Of a stretch of DNA of 64,000 bases, positions 53,333-60,893 are shown piece after piece. The translations under genes and the position numbers were made by a program. The first letter of the stretch is position 1; each line of letters starts with the position of its first letter. The notes beneath the pieces were generated by a model that did no database searches, was not told the origin of the DNA, and saw only the letters and a list, made by a program, of their open reading frames with translations. Origin of the DNA: Levilactobacillus zymae (GTDB lineage: Bacteria > Bacillota > Bacilli > Lactobacillales > Lactobacillaceae); NCBI RefSeq assembly GCF_032190635.1, contig NZ_JAVLAS010000001.1, positions 372,001 through 436,000 of the forward strand, given 5' to 3'.

Positions 53333-53379
53333 AAAAACGGGCGACGCCACGTCAATTGACGCGGGAGTCGTCCGTTTTT
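53333..53379 (+). terminator. Terminator after the DUF915 hydrolase
   Basis: AAAAACGGGCGAC pairs with GTCGTCCGTTTTT (one mismatch) with an inner CGTCAATTGACG. Confidence 0.85.
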
Positions 53380-53436
53380 GCTGAAGAGAAATTGAATTCT
53401 AGCTTAAAGCCCTGCGTTCCATCACTGACGGGGAAA

Positions 53437-53559
53437 AGTCTGGGACAGAAGCCCCAGGCTCTGTAGTGTCTCTGAATATTTGGTGTCGAAACGTGCGCCA
53501 AAAGGCAGCTGGTTCCGCTTAACCCCGTAAGCTAGCTAACCGCCTTCTGTCCCACTCTC
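53437..53559 (+). repeat. Structured intergenic repeat, copy D (internally deleted)
   Basis: 5' AGTCTGGGACAGAAG pairs with CTTCTGTCCCA at the 3' end (11 perfect pairs) or locally with CCCCAGGCT. Blocks GAAACGTGCGCC, AAAAGGCAG, TTCCGCTTAACCCCGTAAG and CTAACCGCCTTCTGTCCCAC are retained; about 55 bases of the inner arm found in B and C are missing. It sits between convergent genes. Confidence 0.78.
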
Positions 53560-53568
53560 CACCAGCAC

Positions 53569-54249
53569 CTATTGACGATAGATGGCTTTGAGACTGGTCA
53601 GATCGGCTGGGGCTAACCGGGTTCGGCCTTCACTGTACGGATACATCACGGATTGGCGGGACTTGCTGTGGCCTAAGCCTAGGGCGTGCCCTAACTCGTG
53701 GATAGCCACCGTATCCGTGTAGGCCTTACGGTAATTACCGTTGAGACTGGCCGTGGCGTGGTTCCAAGTGGCCATGCCCCAGGTGCTGGTTTCCTGAATA
53801 ATTTCCGGCCCCCCGTGTCCCAGTTCGACTAGGCGTTGCTTCGGCGACATCTGCTTGTAGTAGACCGAAAAGGTCAGCCGATTGTCGTGGTTCGCGGCGG
53901 TGCCTTCGACCAGGTGGACGATGCCGGTCCGGTTGTAGGTATCAATGGCGTCGTTAAAGACGCGGATGCCGGCGGCCGGAAGCTTGTCGCTGAAGTGGTA
54001 GTAGTAGGTCGGATGCAGGTTAGCGGCCTGGACGACACTTTCGATGGGAGTACCGCCCTTGGGAGTCGTGGTGGTGGCTGAAGTGTGGGTTGTTGGTTGA
54101 CTGGAATCGCCCAGTGCCTGGGCTGCGGCCGTCCGTAGCGTGGTGATGCGTTGGGTCAGCGCGGGGAACCGACCGCTGCGGTAAGCAACGCCGATGCCCA
54201 GCAGGATGAAGAGAATGACGACTAAAATAACGCGACGTCCGTTTCGCAT
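53569..54249 (-). CDS. Membrane-anchored matrixin-type zinc metalloprotease
   Basis: The 226-residue protein starts with an uncleaved-looking helix (RRVILVVILFILLGIGVAY), has a Thr/Ala-rich stalk (residues about 50-70) and a catalytic domain with HELGHALGLGH near 190 (HExxHxxGxxH) and a Met-turn QSVMYPY. It is a second member of the matrixin type encoded also at 43812-44375, which is secreted and shorter. Both should act outside the cell; natural substrates are unknown. No ribosome binding site is strong; AAGAGG lies upstream of ATG 54249. Confidence 0.86.
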   Translation of the reverse strand: MRNGRRVILVVILFILLGIGVAYRSGRFPALTQRITTLRTAAAQALGDSSQPTTHTSATTTTPKGGTPIESVVQAANLHPTYYYHFSDKLPAAGIRVFNDAIDTYNRTGIVHLVEGTAANHDNRLTFSVYYKQMSPKQRLVELGHGGPEIIQETSTWGMATWNHATASLNGNYRKAYTDTVAIHELGHALGLGHSKSRQSVMYPYSEGRTRLAPADLTSLKAIYRQ

Positions 54250-54474
54250 GGTGGGGCCTCTTTTCTAAACGAAATAATTTATAATTATTTATACCATAAA
54301 TTGTCGATCGGGAACAAGTTACGATGAGAAAACTCTCATTATAAGCCGCTTTCACACCAAAAAAAGTCGGCCGCAAAGTGAGTTAAATCATGAATTCCCT
54401 TGAAATTTTCCTTAAATTAGATTAAGGTTAGAAAATTGGCATTAAACCGAAATTTTCAATAAAGGGAGTATTAG

Positions 54475-55896
54475 ATGACAGACATATTTAAGAAAGAATC
54501 CGTGAGCACTTATTTGAAAGCTGACGCGCGGTTGACCAAGACCTTACGTGCGCGCGATTTAGTCGCCTTGGGGATTGGCGCCGTGATTGGGACCGGGATC
54601 TTCATCTTACCGGGGCACGAAGCCGCGCTACACGCGGGGCCGGCGGTGTCCATCGCGTTCTTACTGGCCGCGCTAGTCTCGGGGATCGTGGGGATGGCCT
54701 ACGCCGAATTCTCCTCGGCCATGCCGGTGGCCGGCTCCGCGTATTCCTTTGGGTCCGTGATTTACGGTGAGATTGTCGGCTGGATTCTCGGTTGGGCCCT
54801 GATTTTGGAGTATTTCTTGGCGGTGTCCGCCGAAGCGACGGGGTTTGCCTCGTACTTTAACAATAACATCCTGGACGCCATCGGAATTCACCTTCCCAAG
54901 GCCCTGCAGGCTGGTCCGATGGAGGGGGGCGTCATCAACCTCTCGGCCACCCTGATTGTGTTGGTGATCGCGCTGATTATCTCCCAGGGCGCTAATCTTT
55001 CGAAGCGGGTGGAAAACGTGGCGGTGGTCATCAAGGTGGCCATTATCATCCTGTTCATCGTCGTGGGTGTTTTCTACATCAACACCAGCAACTACACGCC
55101 GTTTTACCCGAAGCAGTTCCAGACCACGCCGTTTGGTTTGGGGGGGATTTCGACGGCGGCGGCGACCGTCTTCTTTGCCTTCATCGGGTTTGACGCCTTG
55201 GCGGCCAATTCCGCCGAGACCATTCACCCTGAGAAGAACGTGGTCCGCGGGATTCTGGGAACGGTCTTGGTTTCCGTGGTCTTGTACGTGGCCTTCTCGT
55301 TCGTCTTGACGGGGATCGTCAACTACAAACAATTGAACGTGGACGACCCGGCGGCTTACGCCCTGAAGTTGATTCACTTAAACACCTGGAACAAGTTAAT
55401 TACCATCAGGGCGCTGATTGGGATCTTTACCGCCATGATCACCATGTTCTTTGGGGGGTCGCGGTTGGTCTACGCGTTGGGTCGTGACGGGCTGTTACCG
55501 GCCAAAATGGGGGCCATCAGCTACAAACACACGGTTCCCATGAACGCCATCATTGTGGCGACCGTGGTCCAGGCGTTCTTTGCCGGACTGGTGCCGCTGA
55601 CCGAACTGGCGTCACTGATCAACGCGGGGACGTTATTGGCCTTTGCGTTTATCTCGTTTGGGGTGATTCCGTTGCGCCACCGCAAGGACATCGTTAATAC
55701 CGGCTTCAAGATGCCGCTGTACCCGTTCTTGCCGATCCTGGCGGGGTTGTCCAGCGTGTACTTCATCATCATGCTGCCCAACATCACCAAGGTGTCGGTT
55801 GGGCTGTGGCTGGTCTTAGGCATCGTGATCTACTTTGTCTACGGCGTGCGCCACTCAAAGCTGCAACATCCGGTAGCTGCGGATGCTGAAGACTAA
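54475..55896 (+). CDS. APC-family amino acid permease (CAT/YfnA type)
   Basis: The 473-residue protein has twelve membrane helices and the APC N-terminal signature LGIGAVIGTGIFILPG in helix 1. AYAEFSSAMPVAGSAYSF and FFAFIGFDALAANSAETIHP in helix 6 are typical of the cationic amino acid transporter group. AAAGGGAG precedes ATG 54475. It lies alone with a strong terminator behind it. The substrate cannot be read from sequence. Confidence 0.92.
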   Translation: MTDIFKKESVSTYLKADARLTKTLRARDLVALGIGAVIGTGIFILPGHEAALHAGPAVSIAFLLAALVSGIVGMAYAEFSSAMPVAGSAYSFGSVIYGEIVGWILGWALILEYFLAVSAEATGFASYFNNNILDAIGIHLPKALQAGPMEGGVINLSATLIVLVIALIISQGANLSKRVENVAVVIKVAIIILFIVVGVFYINTSNYTPFYPKQFQTTPFGLGGISTAAATVFFAFIGFDALAANSAETIHPEKNVVRGILGTVLVSVVLYVAFSFVLTGIVNYKQLNVDDPAAYALKLIHLNTWNKLITIRALIGIFTAMITMFFGGSRLVYALGRDGLLPAKMGAISYKHTVPMNAIIVATVVQAFFAGLVPLTELASLINAGTLLAFAFISFGVIPLRHRKDIVNTGFKMPLYPFLPILAGLSSVYFIIMLPNITKVSVGLWLVLGIVIYFVYGVRHSKLQHPVAADAED

Positions 55897-55935
55897 GGCG
55901 TTGCGACTGAATGAAAATTAGCCTGGATACAATAA

Positions 55936-55973
55936 AGCTCCGAAAAATCGCTATGATTTTTCGGAGCTCTTTT
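55936..55973 (+). terminator. Terminator of the amino acid permease
   Basis: AGCTCCGAAAAATC pairs perfectly with GATTTTTCGGAGCT, followed by CTTTT. Confidence 0.92.
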
Positions 55974-56040
55974 AATTTAAACGTTATCATAGCCAATCGG
56001 TGACCGCAACCGGCCATTTGAGCCCCCACCAAGGGAACTA

Positions 56041-56139
56041 AAAAGTCCTCCGCGTAAACGGAGGACTCAGTGGTGAGGTGCGGCGACCTTCGGAACGCTT
56101 GCGCGCCGATCGCGTACCCTCACCGTGGTTTGGCACCAG
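56041..56139 (-). ncRNA. Candidate small RNA, about 100 nt, own promoter and terminator
   Basis: On the minus strand a near-consensus promoter (56174-56146) is followed by about 70 bases without an open frame and by the terminator AGTCCTCCG-TTTACG-CGGAGGACT-TTTT (56068-56041). The body can fold into a GC-rich stem, GGTGAGG with CCTCACC, enclosing CGGCG/CGCCG and the small loops CGCAAGCG and CCGAAGG. It lacks the SRP RNA core and matches no family that I recognise. The RNA start is inferred from the -10. Confidence 0.6.
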
Positions 56140-56145
56140 GAGCTA

Positions 56146-56174
56146 GTATCGCACGGTGACTCCGGGAAGTCAAC
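56146..56174 (-). promoter_or_regulatory. Promoter of the candidate small RNA
   Basis: Minus strand: TTGACT (56174-56169), 17-base spacer, GATACT (56151-56146). No ribosome binding site or start codon follows. Confidence 0.7.
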
Positions 56175-56261
56175 CTAAAGTTCCCCGGCCGAGCCGAAGG
56201 GTTAACGGATTACTTTCTGTCCCAACTGTGGTAAGTTGAGCTTAGTAACGTAGAAGGGACG

Positions 56262-56963
56262 GTGTCGCCGGTGAAATCGTGGTTAAAATTTCTCTTGATC
56301 ACGCTGGGGATGGTGGGCCTAGTGGGGCTGCTGGCCCTTCTATGGCTCAACTATCGCCACGTGATTGAAACGTTTATCGTGCAAGCCTTCGACCGCCAAC
56401 GATTGATTGATTTGTTGCGCCACCAGGGGAAACATAACGTGCCGTTATTCATGGCCGTGATTGCGATTGGCTCAGCGATTCCGGGGATGCCGATTGCCGC
56501 CGTCGCGGTGCTAGTGGGCGTCTGCTTCGGTCAGTGGCTGGGGTTTGGCATCAACGTGGTGGGCATCATACTGGGCAATTTGTTGGCCATCTACATTCTG
56601 GGGAAGTTTCCCCACCGGGTCCGGCCCAGTCGGTTTCGGTTCATCACCAACCGCTTAAACGCCATGCGCCATCCGCGTCTGGGGCTGAGCATCGGGTACG
56701 CGGTGCCAATGTTACCGACGTTGTTGGTTAATTACGCCGCCTTGGAATTGAACTTTTCGTTGGCCAATAAGGCGTTATGCATCTTCATCGGGTCGTTGCC
56801 GGTTTCGTACCTCTACGCCTTTGGTGGCAACGCCTTACTCTTCGGGAATACCAAGACCGCCGTGGTGGCGATTGGCCTGACCCTGTTAATGATTGGACTA
56901 TATGAAGTCATTCGCCGTGATCAACGCCGGAAGGCTGATAACCAAGTGACCAATGAAAATTGA
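56262..56963 (+). CDS. TVP38/TMEM64 (DedA-like) membrane protein
   Basis: The 233-residue protein has five to six membrane helices and the SNARE-associated/VTT domain motifs: AIPGMPIAAVAVLVGVCFGQ and the later GYAVPMLPTLLVNYAALELN. VTT proteins act as lipid scramblases or in membrane homeostasis. The start is uncertain: GTG 56262 is three bases behind AAGGGAC, GTG 56271 twelve; both give nearly the same protein. It is a single gene with a terminator. Confidence 0.85.
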   Translation: MSPVKSWLKFLLITLGMVGLVGLLALLWLNYRHVIETFIVQAFDRQRLIDLLRHQGKHNVPLFMAVIAIGSAIPGMPIAAVAVLVGVCFGQWLGFGINVVGIILGNLLAIYILGKFPHRVRPSRFRFITNRLNAMRHPRLGLSIGYAVPMLPTLLVNYAALELNFSLANKALCIFIGSLPVSYLYAFGGNALLFGNTKTAVVAIGLTLLMIGLYEVIRRDQRRKADNQVTNEN

Positions 56964-56995
56964 GCATCGCCATGGTGGCGGTGCTCAATTTTTTA
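56957..56995 (+). terminator. Terminator after the TVP38 gene
   Basis: TTGAGCATCGCC pairs with GGCGGTGCTCAA with one mismatch; TTTTTT follows. Confidence 0.9.
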
Positions 56996-57001
56996 AGTCG
57001 T

Positions 57002-57796
57002 TTACATAATTGTTGGGACCAAGCCACCGTCTAAGCGTAAGGCTTCGCCGGAGAATGACGAGGCGTCGGGGCTGGCCACGAAGGCGGTGAAACGCCCGAT
57101 TTCTTCCGGCCGAATCAGCCGTTGAATCTGAGAACGGGAACGGTGATGCTTCATGAAGTCGGCTTCCCATTGGTCTTGTGGTAAGCCACTGTCGGCGTAC
57201 ATGTCGGTGAGCATCTGTTGGACGCCTTCGGTTAGCGTGGAGCCCGGCATGATGGTGTTAACCGTCACGTGGGTGGCCACCGTGAGCTTCGAGAGACTCT
57301 TGGCTAACGACAGGTTCATGGTCTTGGTCATGCTGTATTGTGGCATTTCACCGGACGGCATCACGGCTTCTTCGCTGGCGATGAAGATGACGCGGCCAAA
57401 GTCCTGTTCAAGCATGTGTGGGAGGTAGAATTTTGCCAGGGCGTTACCGGCCAGCACGTTGACGTCGAAGAATTTTTTCCAGGTAGCGTCGTCGATATCC
57501 CAGTAATCCATAGGTTTGAAGATCCCCATGTTGTTGACCAGGATGTCCACCGTCGGCACCTGTGCGAACAGCTTTTGTTGTTCGGCGGGCTGGGCGATGT
57601 CGGCCACGACGCCTTGGGGCTGGGTGGCCGGAAAGGCGGTCGCGAGTTCGGCGACGACCTGATCGACGCTGGTCTGTTGACGACCGTTGACGATGACGTT
57701 GACGCCTTCGCGAGCCAGTTCGGTGGCGATGGCCTTGCCAATGCCCTTAGTTGAGCCCGTAATCAGTGCGGTTTTTGCCGTTAAATGTAAATCCAT
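57002..57796 (-). CDS. Short-chain dehydrogenase/reductase
   Basis: The 264-residue enzyme has the classical SDR elements: cofactor motif TGSTKGIGKAIA near residue 13, NNMGIF near 88, catalytic Ser in IASEEAVMPS and YSMTK near 158, and a C-terminal SFSGEALRLDGG. An Arg after the first strand (VNGRQQTS) suggests NADP(H). GGGAGGG precedes ATG 57796. It is followed, after the stop, by the terminator region of the convergent TVP38 gene. The substrate is unknown. Confidence 0.9.
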   Translation of the reverse strand: MDLHLTAKTALITGSTKGIGKAIATELAREGVNVIVNGRQQTSVDQVVAELATAFPATQPQGVVADIAQPAEQQKLFAQVPTVDILVNNMGIFKPMDYWDIDDATWKKFFDVNVLAGNALAKFYLPHMLEQDFGRVIFIASEEAVMPSGEMPQYSMTKTMNLSLAKSLSKLTVATHVTVNTIMPGSTLTEGVQQMLTDMYADSGLPQDQWEADFMKHHRSRSQIQRLIRPEEIGRFTAFVASPDASSFSGEALRLDGGLVPTIM

Positions 57797-57898
57797 TGGT
57801 GAATCCCTCCCATAAGTAATTGATGGGTCTAGCTTACCCGGAAACGGGCGCAAAAGCTAGTCGGCACTTTCAAGTGGGATAGGCACCAATTAGTAAGT

Positions 57899-58576
57899 TT
57901 AGATCAGTTCGTTGATTAGCTTCTTGGCCACGGCCCGTGCGGAGAAGGGGTTTTGACCCGTAATCAGGTGGCCATCCTCCACGGCAAATTCACTGTAGGC
58001 GTGTTTCTTCTGGAAATCGGCCCCGTGTTGGCGGGCCAGGGTCTCGTTTAGAAACGGGACGACCTTCTTCTTACCGGCCAGGACCTCTTCGGCGGTGGTG
58101 AAACCGGTGATCTTCTTACCGGCAACCAGGTAGTGACCGGCGGCGTCTTTGACGTTGAGCAGGCCGGCAATGCCGTGACACACGGACGTTAACCAACCGC
58201 CGTTTTCGGCGATGGCTAAGGTAATCTTCTGCAGATCGGCATTTTCGGGGAAATCCCACATCACGCCGTGGCCGCCGGCAAAGTAGATGGCGGCGTAGTC
58301 TTGCGGATGAATGGCGCTGGGCGTTAAGGAGTTACACAGCGCGCGTTTCTGGAAGTCCTCGGTCTCGTACCAGGACAGGATGGCTTCGTCGGCGTACTTC
58401 ATGCCGCGCGGATCAAGCGGTACGAATCCGCCCAGGGGACTCATGTAGTCGACGGCAATATCGGCTTGGTGCATTTCTTCGGCAAATTCGGTGGCTTCGC
58501 CCAGCCACAGCCCCGTTGCGTCGGTGGTCCCGTGGTAGCGGGTGGTATTGGTTAAAACGATTAAAACTTTAGTCAT
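57899..58576 (-). CDS. DJ-1/PfpI-superfamily protein (Hsp31-like)
   Basis: The 225-residue protein has the nucleophile-elbow Cys in WLTSVCHGIAGLLNVKDA (near 132), the conserved Glu in LWLGEATEFAEEM and a His in FAGGHGVMWDF, which is the pattern of class I GATase-like Hsp31/YajL-type proteins (chaperone, glyoxalase III or deglycase activities in the family). TGAGGAGG precedes ATG 58576. It is separated by 102 bases from the SDR gene and may be cotranscribed with it as part of carbonyl-stress defence; this is inference. Confidence 0.88.
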   Translation of the reverse strand: MTKVLIVLTNTTRYHGTTDATGLWLGEATEFAEEMHQADIAVDYMSPLGGFVPLDPRGMKYADEAILSWYETEDFQKRALCNSLTPSAIHPQDYAAIYFAGGHGVMWDFPENADLQKITLAIAENGGWLTSVCHGIAGLLNVKDAAGHYLVAGKKITGFTTAEEVLAGKKKVVPFLNETLARQHGADFQKKHAYSEFAVEDGHLITGQNPFSARAVAKKLINELI

Positions 58577-58691
58577 GAAAAGTCCTCCTCACGTAAACCT
58601 AGTTGTCTTAAACTTACCACACACAACGGTTCAGGCCCGTGCGGACGACTCAACAGTCCCGTAAAAGTTGCATCACTTTAATTTTGCGATT

Positions 58692-58726
58692 GAACACTTG
58701 TTCCCCTAATCAAAACTCGGTATAAT
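58692..58726 (+). promoter_or_regulatory. Promoter with SOS (LexA/DinR) box before the Y-family polymerase
   Basis: TTGTTC (58698-58703), 17 bases, TATAAT (58721-58726). GAACACTTGTTC (58692-58703) has the GAAC-N4-GTTC form of Firmicute SOS boxes and covers the -35, so LexA repression is expected. Confidence 0.78.
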
Positions 58727-58758
58727 AAGGTCACGAATGAGTGAAGGAGGGGGATTTC

Positions 58759-60258
58759 GTGGCGCAAAAGCGGGTGTATCTAGCCATTGATTTGAAATCG
58801 TTTTACGCGTCGGCGGAATGTGCGGCGCGCGGTTGGGATCCGTTGAACGTGAACCTGGTGGTCGCGGACCCCAGCCGAACCAACAAGACCATTTGTCTCG
58901 CGGTGTCGCCGGCCCTCAAGAGTTTTGGGGTATCCGGGCGGCCCCGGTTATTTGAGGTGGAGCAGCGGGTGGCCGACCTGAATCGCGAGCGCTATTTAGC
59001 CGTCCATCAGCGGCTGCACGGTCAGTCGGATCACAAGGATGACCTGTTACGCAACCCCAGGTTGAAGCTGACCTACCGGGTGGCCCAGCCGCGGATGGCG
59101 TACTACCTGCAGGTCAGCAACCAAATCTATCAGATCTACTTAAAGTACGTGGCGGCCGAGCAGATTCACGTCTATTCGATCGACGAGGTCTTGATGGACG
59201 TGACCGACTACCTGAAGCTGTACCAGATCTCGGCGCACGGGTTGGCTAAGCAAATCATCCAAGACGTTCAGCGCCAGACCGGAATCACCGCCACGGCGGG
59301 CATCGGCACCAATTTATATCTGGCCAAGGTGGCCATGGACATCGTGGCCAAGAAGATTCCCGCCGACCAAGACGGGGTGCGCATCGCCAAACTAAACGAA
59401 CATAGTTACCGCAAGTATCTCTGGGCCCATCAACCCTTGACCGATTTTTGGCGTATCGGGCGGGGGTACGCCAAGCGGCTGGAGAAGCTAGGGTTACACA
59501 CCATGGGTGATATCGCCCGCTGTTCGCTGGGGCAGCCCACGGATTTTCGTAATGAAGAAACGTTGTACCGCGAATTTGGGGTGGTGGCCGAGCTGATCAT
59601 CGACCATGCCTGGGGTTACGAATCCGCGACCCTGCGCTACATTAAAAGCTACCGTCCGGCCGCACATAGTCTCGGGTCGGGCCAGGTCCTACCCTCGCCC
59701 TACGACTTTGCGCACGGCGAGTTGGTTGCCCGCGAAATGATTGACGGGTTGGCCCTGGACCTGGTTCGCCAACGATTAGTGTGTGATCAGGTGGTGTTGC
59801 ACATTGCTTACGATAGGAAGAGCTTGTCCGGGCAACCGACCGCATCGACCACCCACGATTACTACGGGCGGCCAACGCCCAAGCCGGCCCACGGCAGCTA
59901 CGACTTCCAAGTACCCACGTCGCTAACCACGGATTTAAAACGCGCGGTGTCGGCCATCTATCGGCGTAAGGTTAACCCGCACTACCTGATCCGTAAGGTC
60001 ACGGTCAGCGTCAACCACGTGATTGCCGAGAAGCAGGCGCAGGCCACCGAGTACAGCCAGCAGTTGGATCTGTTCGGTCAGGTCACGGGCCCCACGCCCC
60101 AGGAACGGCGGGCGCGACGCAACGAACGTAAGGTGCAGGAATCGATCTTGCAGGTGCAGGATCGCTTCGGCCGGGACGCCATCATGCGCGCGACCGACCT
60201 GCTGGACGGCGCCACGTTTAAGAAATGCAATCACGAGATTGGGGGCCACCGTGCATGA
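58759..60258 (+). CDS. Y-family DNA polymerase (UmuC/ImpB-like), translesion synthesis
   Basis: The 499-residue protein has the Y-polymerase motifs: YLAIDLKSFYASAECAARGW with the first catalytic Asp, VYSIDEVLMDVTDY with the catalytic Asp-Glu pair, and TATAGIGTNLYLAKVAMDIV. Near its C-terminus QLDLFG looks like a clamp-binding peptide. It would copy across lesions during the SOS response. GTG 58759 is chosen because AAGGAGGGGG ends six bases upstream; GTG 58741 lies before that site. It is coupled to the YolD-like gene by an ATGA overlap. Confidence 0.93.
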   Translation: MAQKRVYLAIDLKSFYASAECAARGWDPLNVNLVVADPSRTNKTICLAVSPALKSFGVSGRPRLFEVEQRVADLNRERYLAVHQRLHGQSDHKDDLLRNPRLKLTYRVAQPRMAYYLQVSNQIYQIYLKYVAAEQIHVYSIDEVLMDVTDYLKLYQISAHGLAKQIIQDVQRQTGITATAGIGTNLYLAKVAMDIVAKKIPADQDGVRIAKLNEHSYRKYLWAHQPLTDFWRIGRGYAKRLEKLGLHTMGDIARCSLGQPTDFRNEETLYREFGVVAELIIDHAWGYESATLRYIKSYRPAAHSLGSGQVLPSPYDFAHGELVAREMIDGLALDLVRQRLVCDQVVLHIAYDRKSLSGQPTASTTHDYYGRPTPKPAHGSYDFQVPTSLTTDLKRAVSAIYRRKVNPHYLIRKVTVSVNHVIAEKQAQATEYSQQLDLFGQVTGPTPQERRARRNERKVQESILQVQDRFGRDAIMRATDLLDGATFKKCNHEIGGHRA

Positions 60259-60698
60259 GTCGGGAACTTAAACGGCGGATTGCCGAACAACTCTTTAACG
60301 ACACCAGCGCCTACGCCGACATCATGGATTTACCGCACCACGTGTCGTCCCGTCACCCGGCCATGCCGCGAGGCGACCGAGCGGCCCAGTTTGCCCCGTT
60401 CGCGGCGCTCACGGGGTATGACGACTTACTAGCCGACAGCGCCCAGGCTTTGCGCCAGCGCTCGGATTTACCGTTCGAGGCGATGGCGAAGTGTCGGCGA
60501 AATCTACAAGCTGTCCGGCAGGTCATCGCCACCAAGCCCCGGGTCGAATTAACCTATTTTGAACCGGAGACCGGGGAATGTCAGACGATTCAGGTACGAC
60601 TCAGGGCGGCCGACGAGACGCGGTTAACGCTGTTAGACGGCCAGGTGATCTTGGTGGAGAATCTCCAGGCAATTCAGTTGTTGAAAAATAATCACTGA
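60255..60698 (+). CDS. YolD-like family protein, partner of the Y-family polymerase
   Basis: The 147-residue protein has the YolD-like core PRGDRAAQFAPFAALTGYDD near residue 38, normally GxxxWAPF in this family, and a C-terminal segment with YFEPETGECQTIQVRLRAAD. YolD-like proteins are genetically linked to UmuC-like polymerases in Firmicutes (e.g. YqjX/YqjW) and may act like a UmuD substitute; their mechanism is not known to me. The start codon overlaps the polymerase stop (ATGA), so both are translated together. Confidence 0.85.
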   Translation: MSRELKRRIAEQLFNDTSAYADIMDLPHHVSSRHPAMPRGDRAAQFAPFAALTGYDDLLADSAQALRQRSDLPFEAMAKCRRNLQAVRQVIATKPRVELTYFEPETGECQTIQVRLRAADETRLTLLDGQVILVENLQAIQLLKNNH

Positions 60699-60700
60699 GG

Positions 60701-60725
60701 CCCACTTGAACGCAAGTGGGTTTTT
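60701..60725 (+). terminator. Terminator of the SOS polymerase operon
   Basis: CCCACTTG pairs with CAAGTGGG around AACG, followed by TTTTT. Confidence 0.92.
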
Positions 60726-60802
60726 AAGTGCCGAATTTACGGGGAAACTGTCCCGGAATAAGTTTATTTACCAATGAAACCCCTTACGCTCAGGAGAAGT
60801 TA

Positions 60803-60832
60803 TTGACAAGCAATTGCTTGCCGGCCTAACAT
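60803..60832 (+). promoter_or_regulatory. Promoter of the MFS pump gene with palindromic operator
   Basis: TTGACA (60803-60808), 18 bases, TAACAT (60827-60832). The perfect 14-bp palindrome CAAGCAATTGCTTG (60807-60820) lies between the two hexamers, a typical repressor position. No regulator gene is adjacent. Confidence 0.7.
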
Positions 60833-60893
60833 TTTAAGTGTTGTATTCTTTTGCACTTATTCTTAAATTAGTTCATTGAGGGGAAGAAGATTA

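Noticed and set aside
54673..55377. A 234-codon minus-strand frame inside the amino acid permease gene
   Set aside because: Antisense shadow of membrane-helix codons; very His/Asp/Arg-rich and without a start site.
56041..56139. Reading the minus-strand small RNA as SRP RNA (scRNA/4.5S)
   Set aside because: The conserved GGAAG...AGCA core of the SRP Alu/S domain is absent, although length and terminator would fit.
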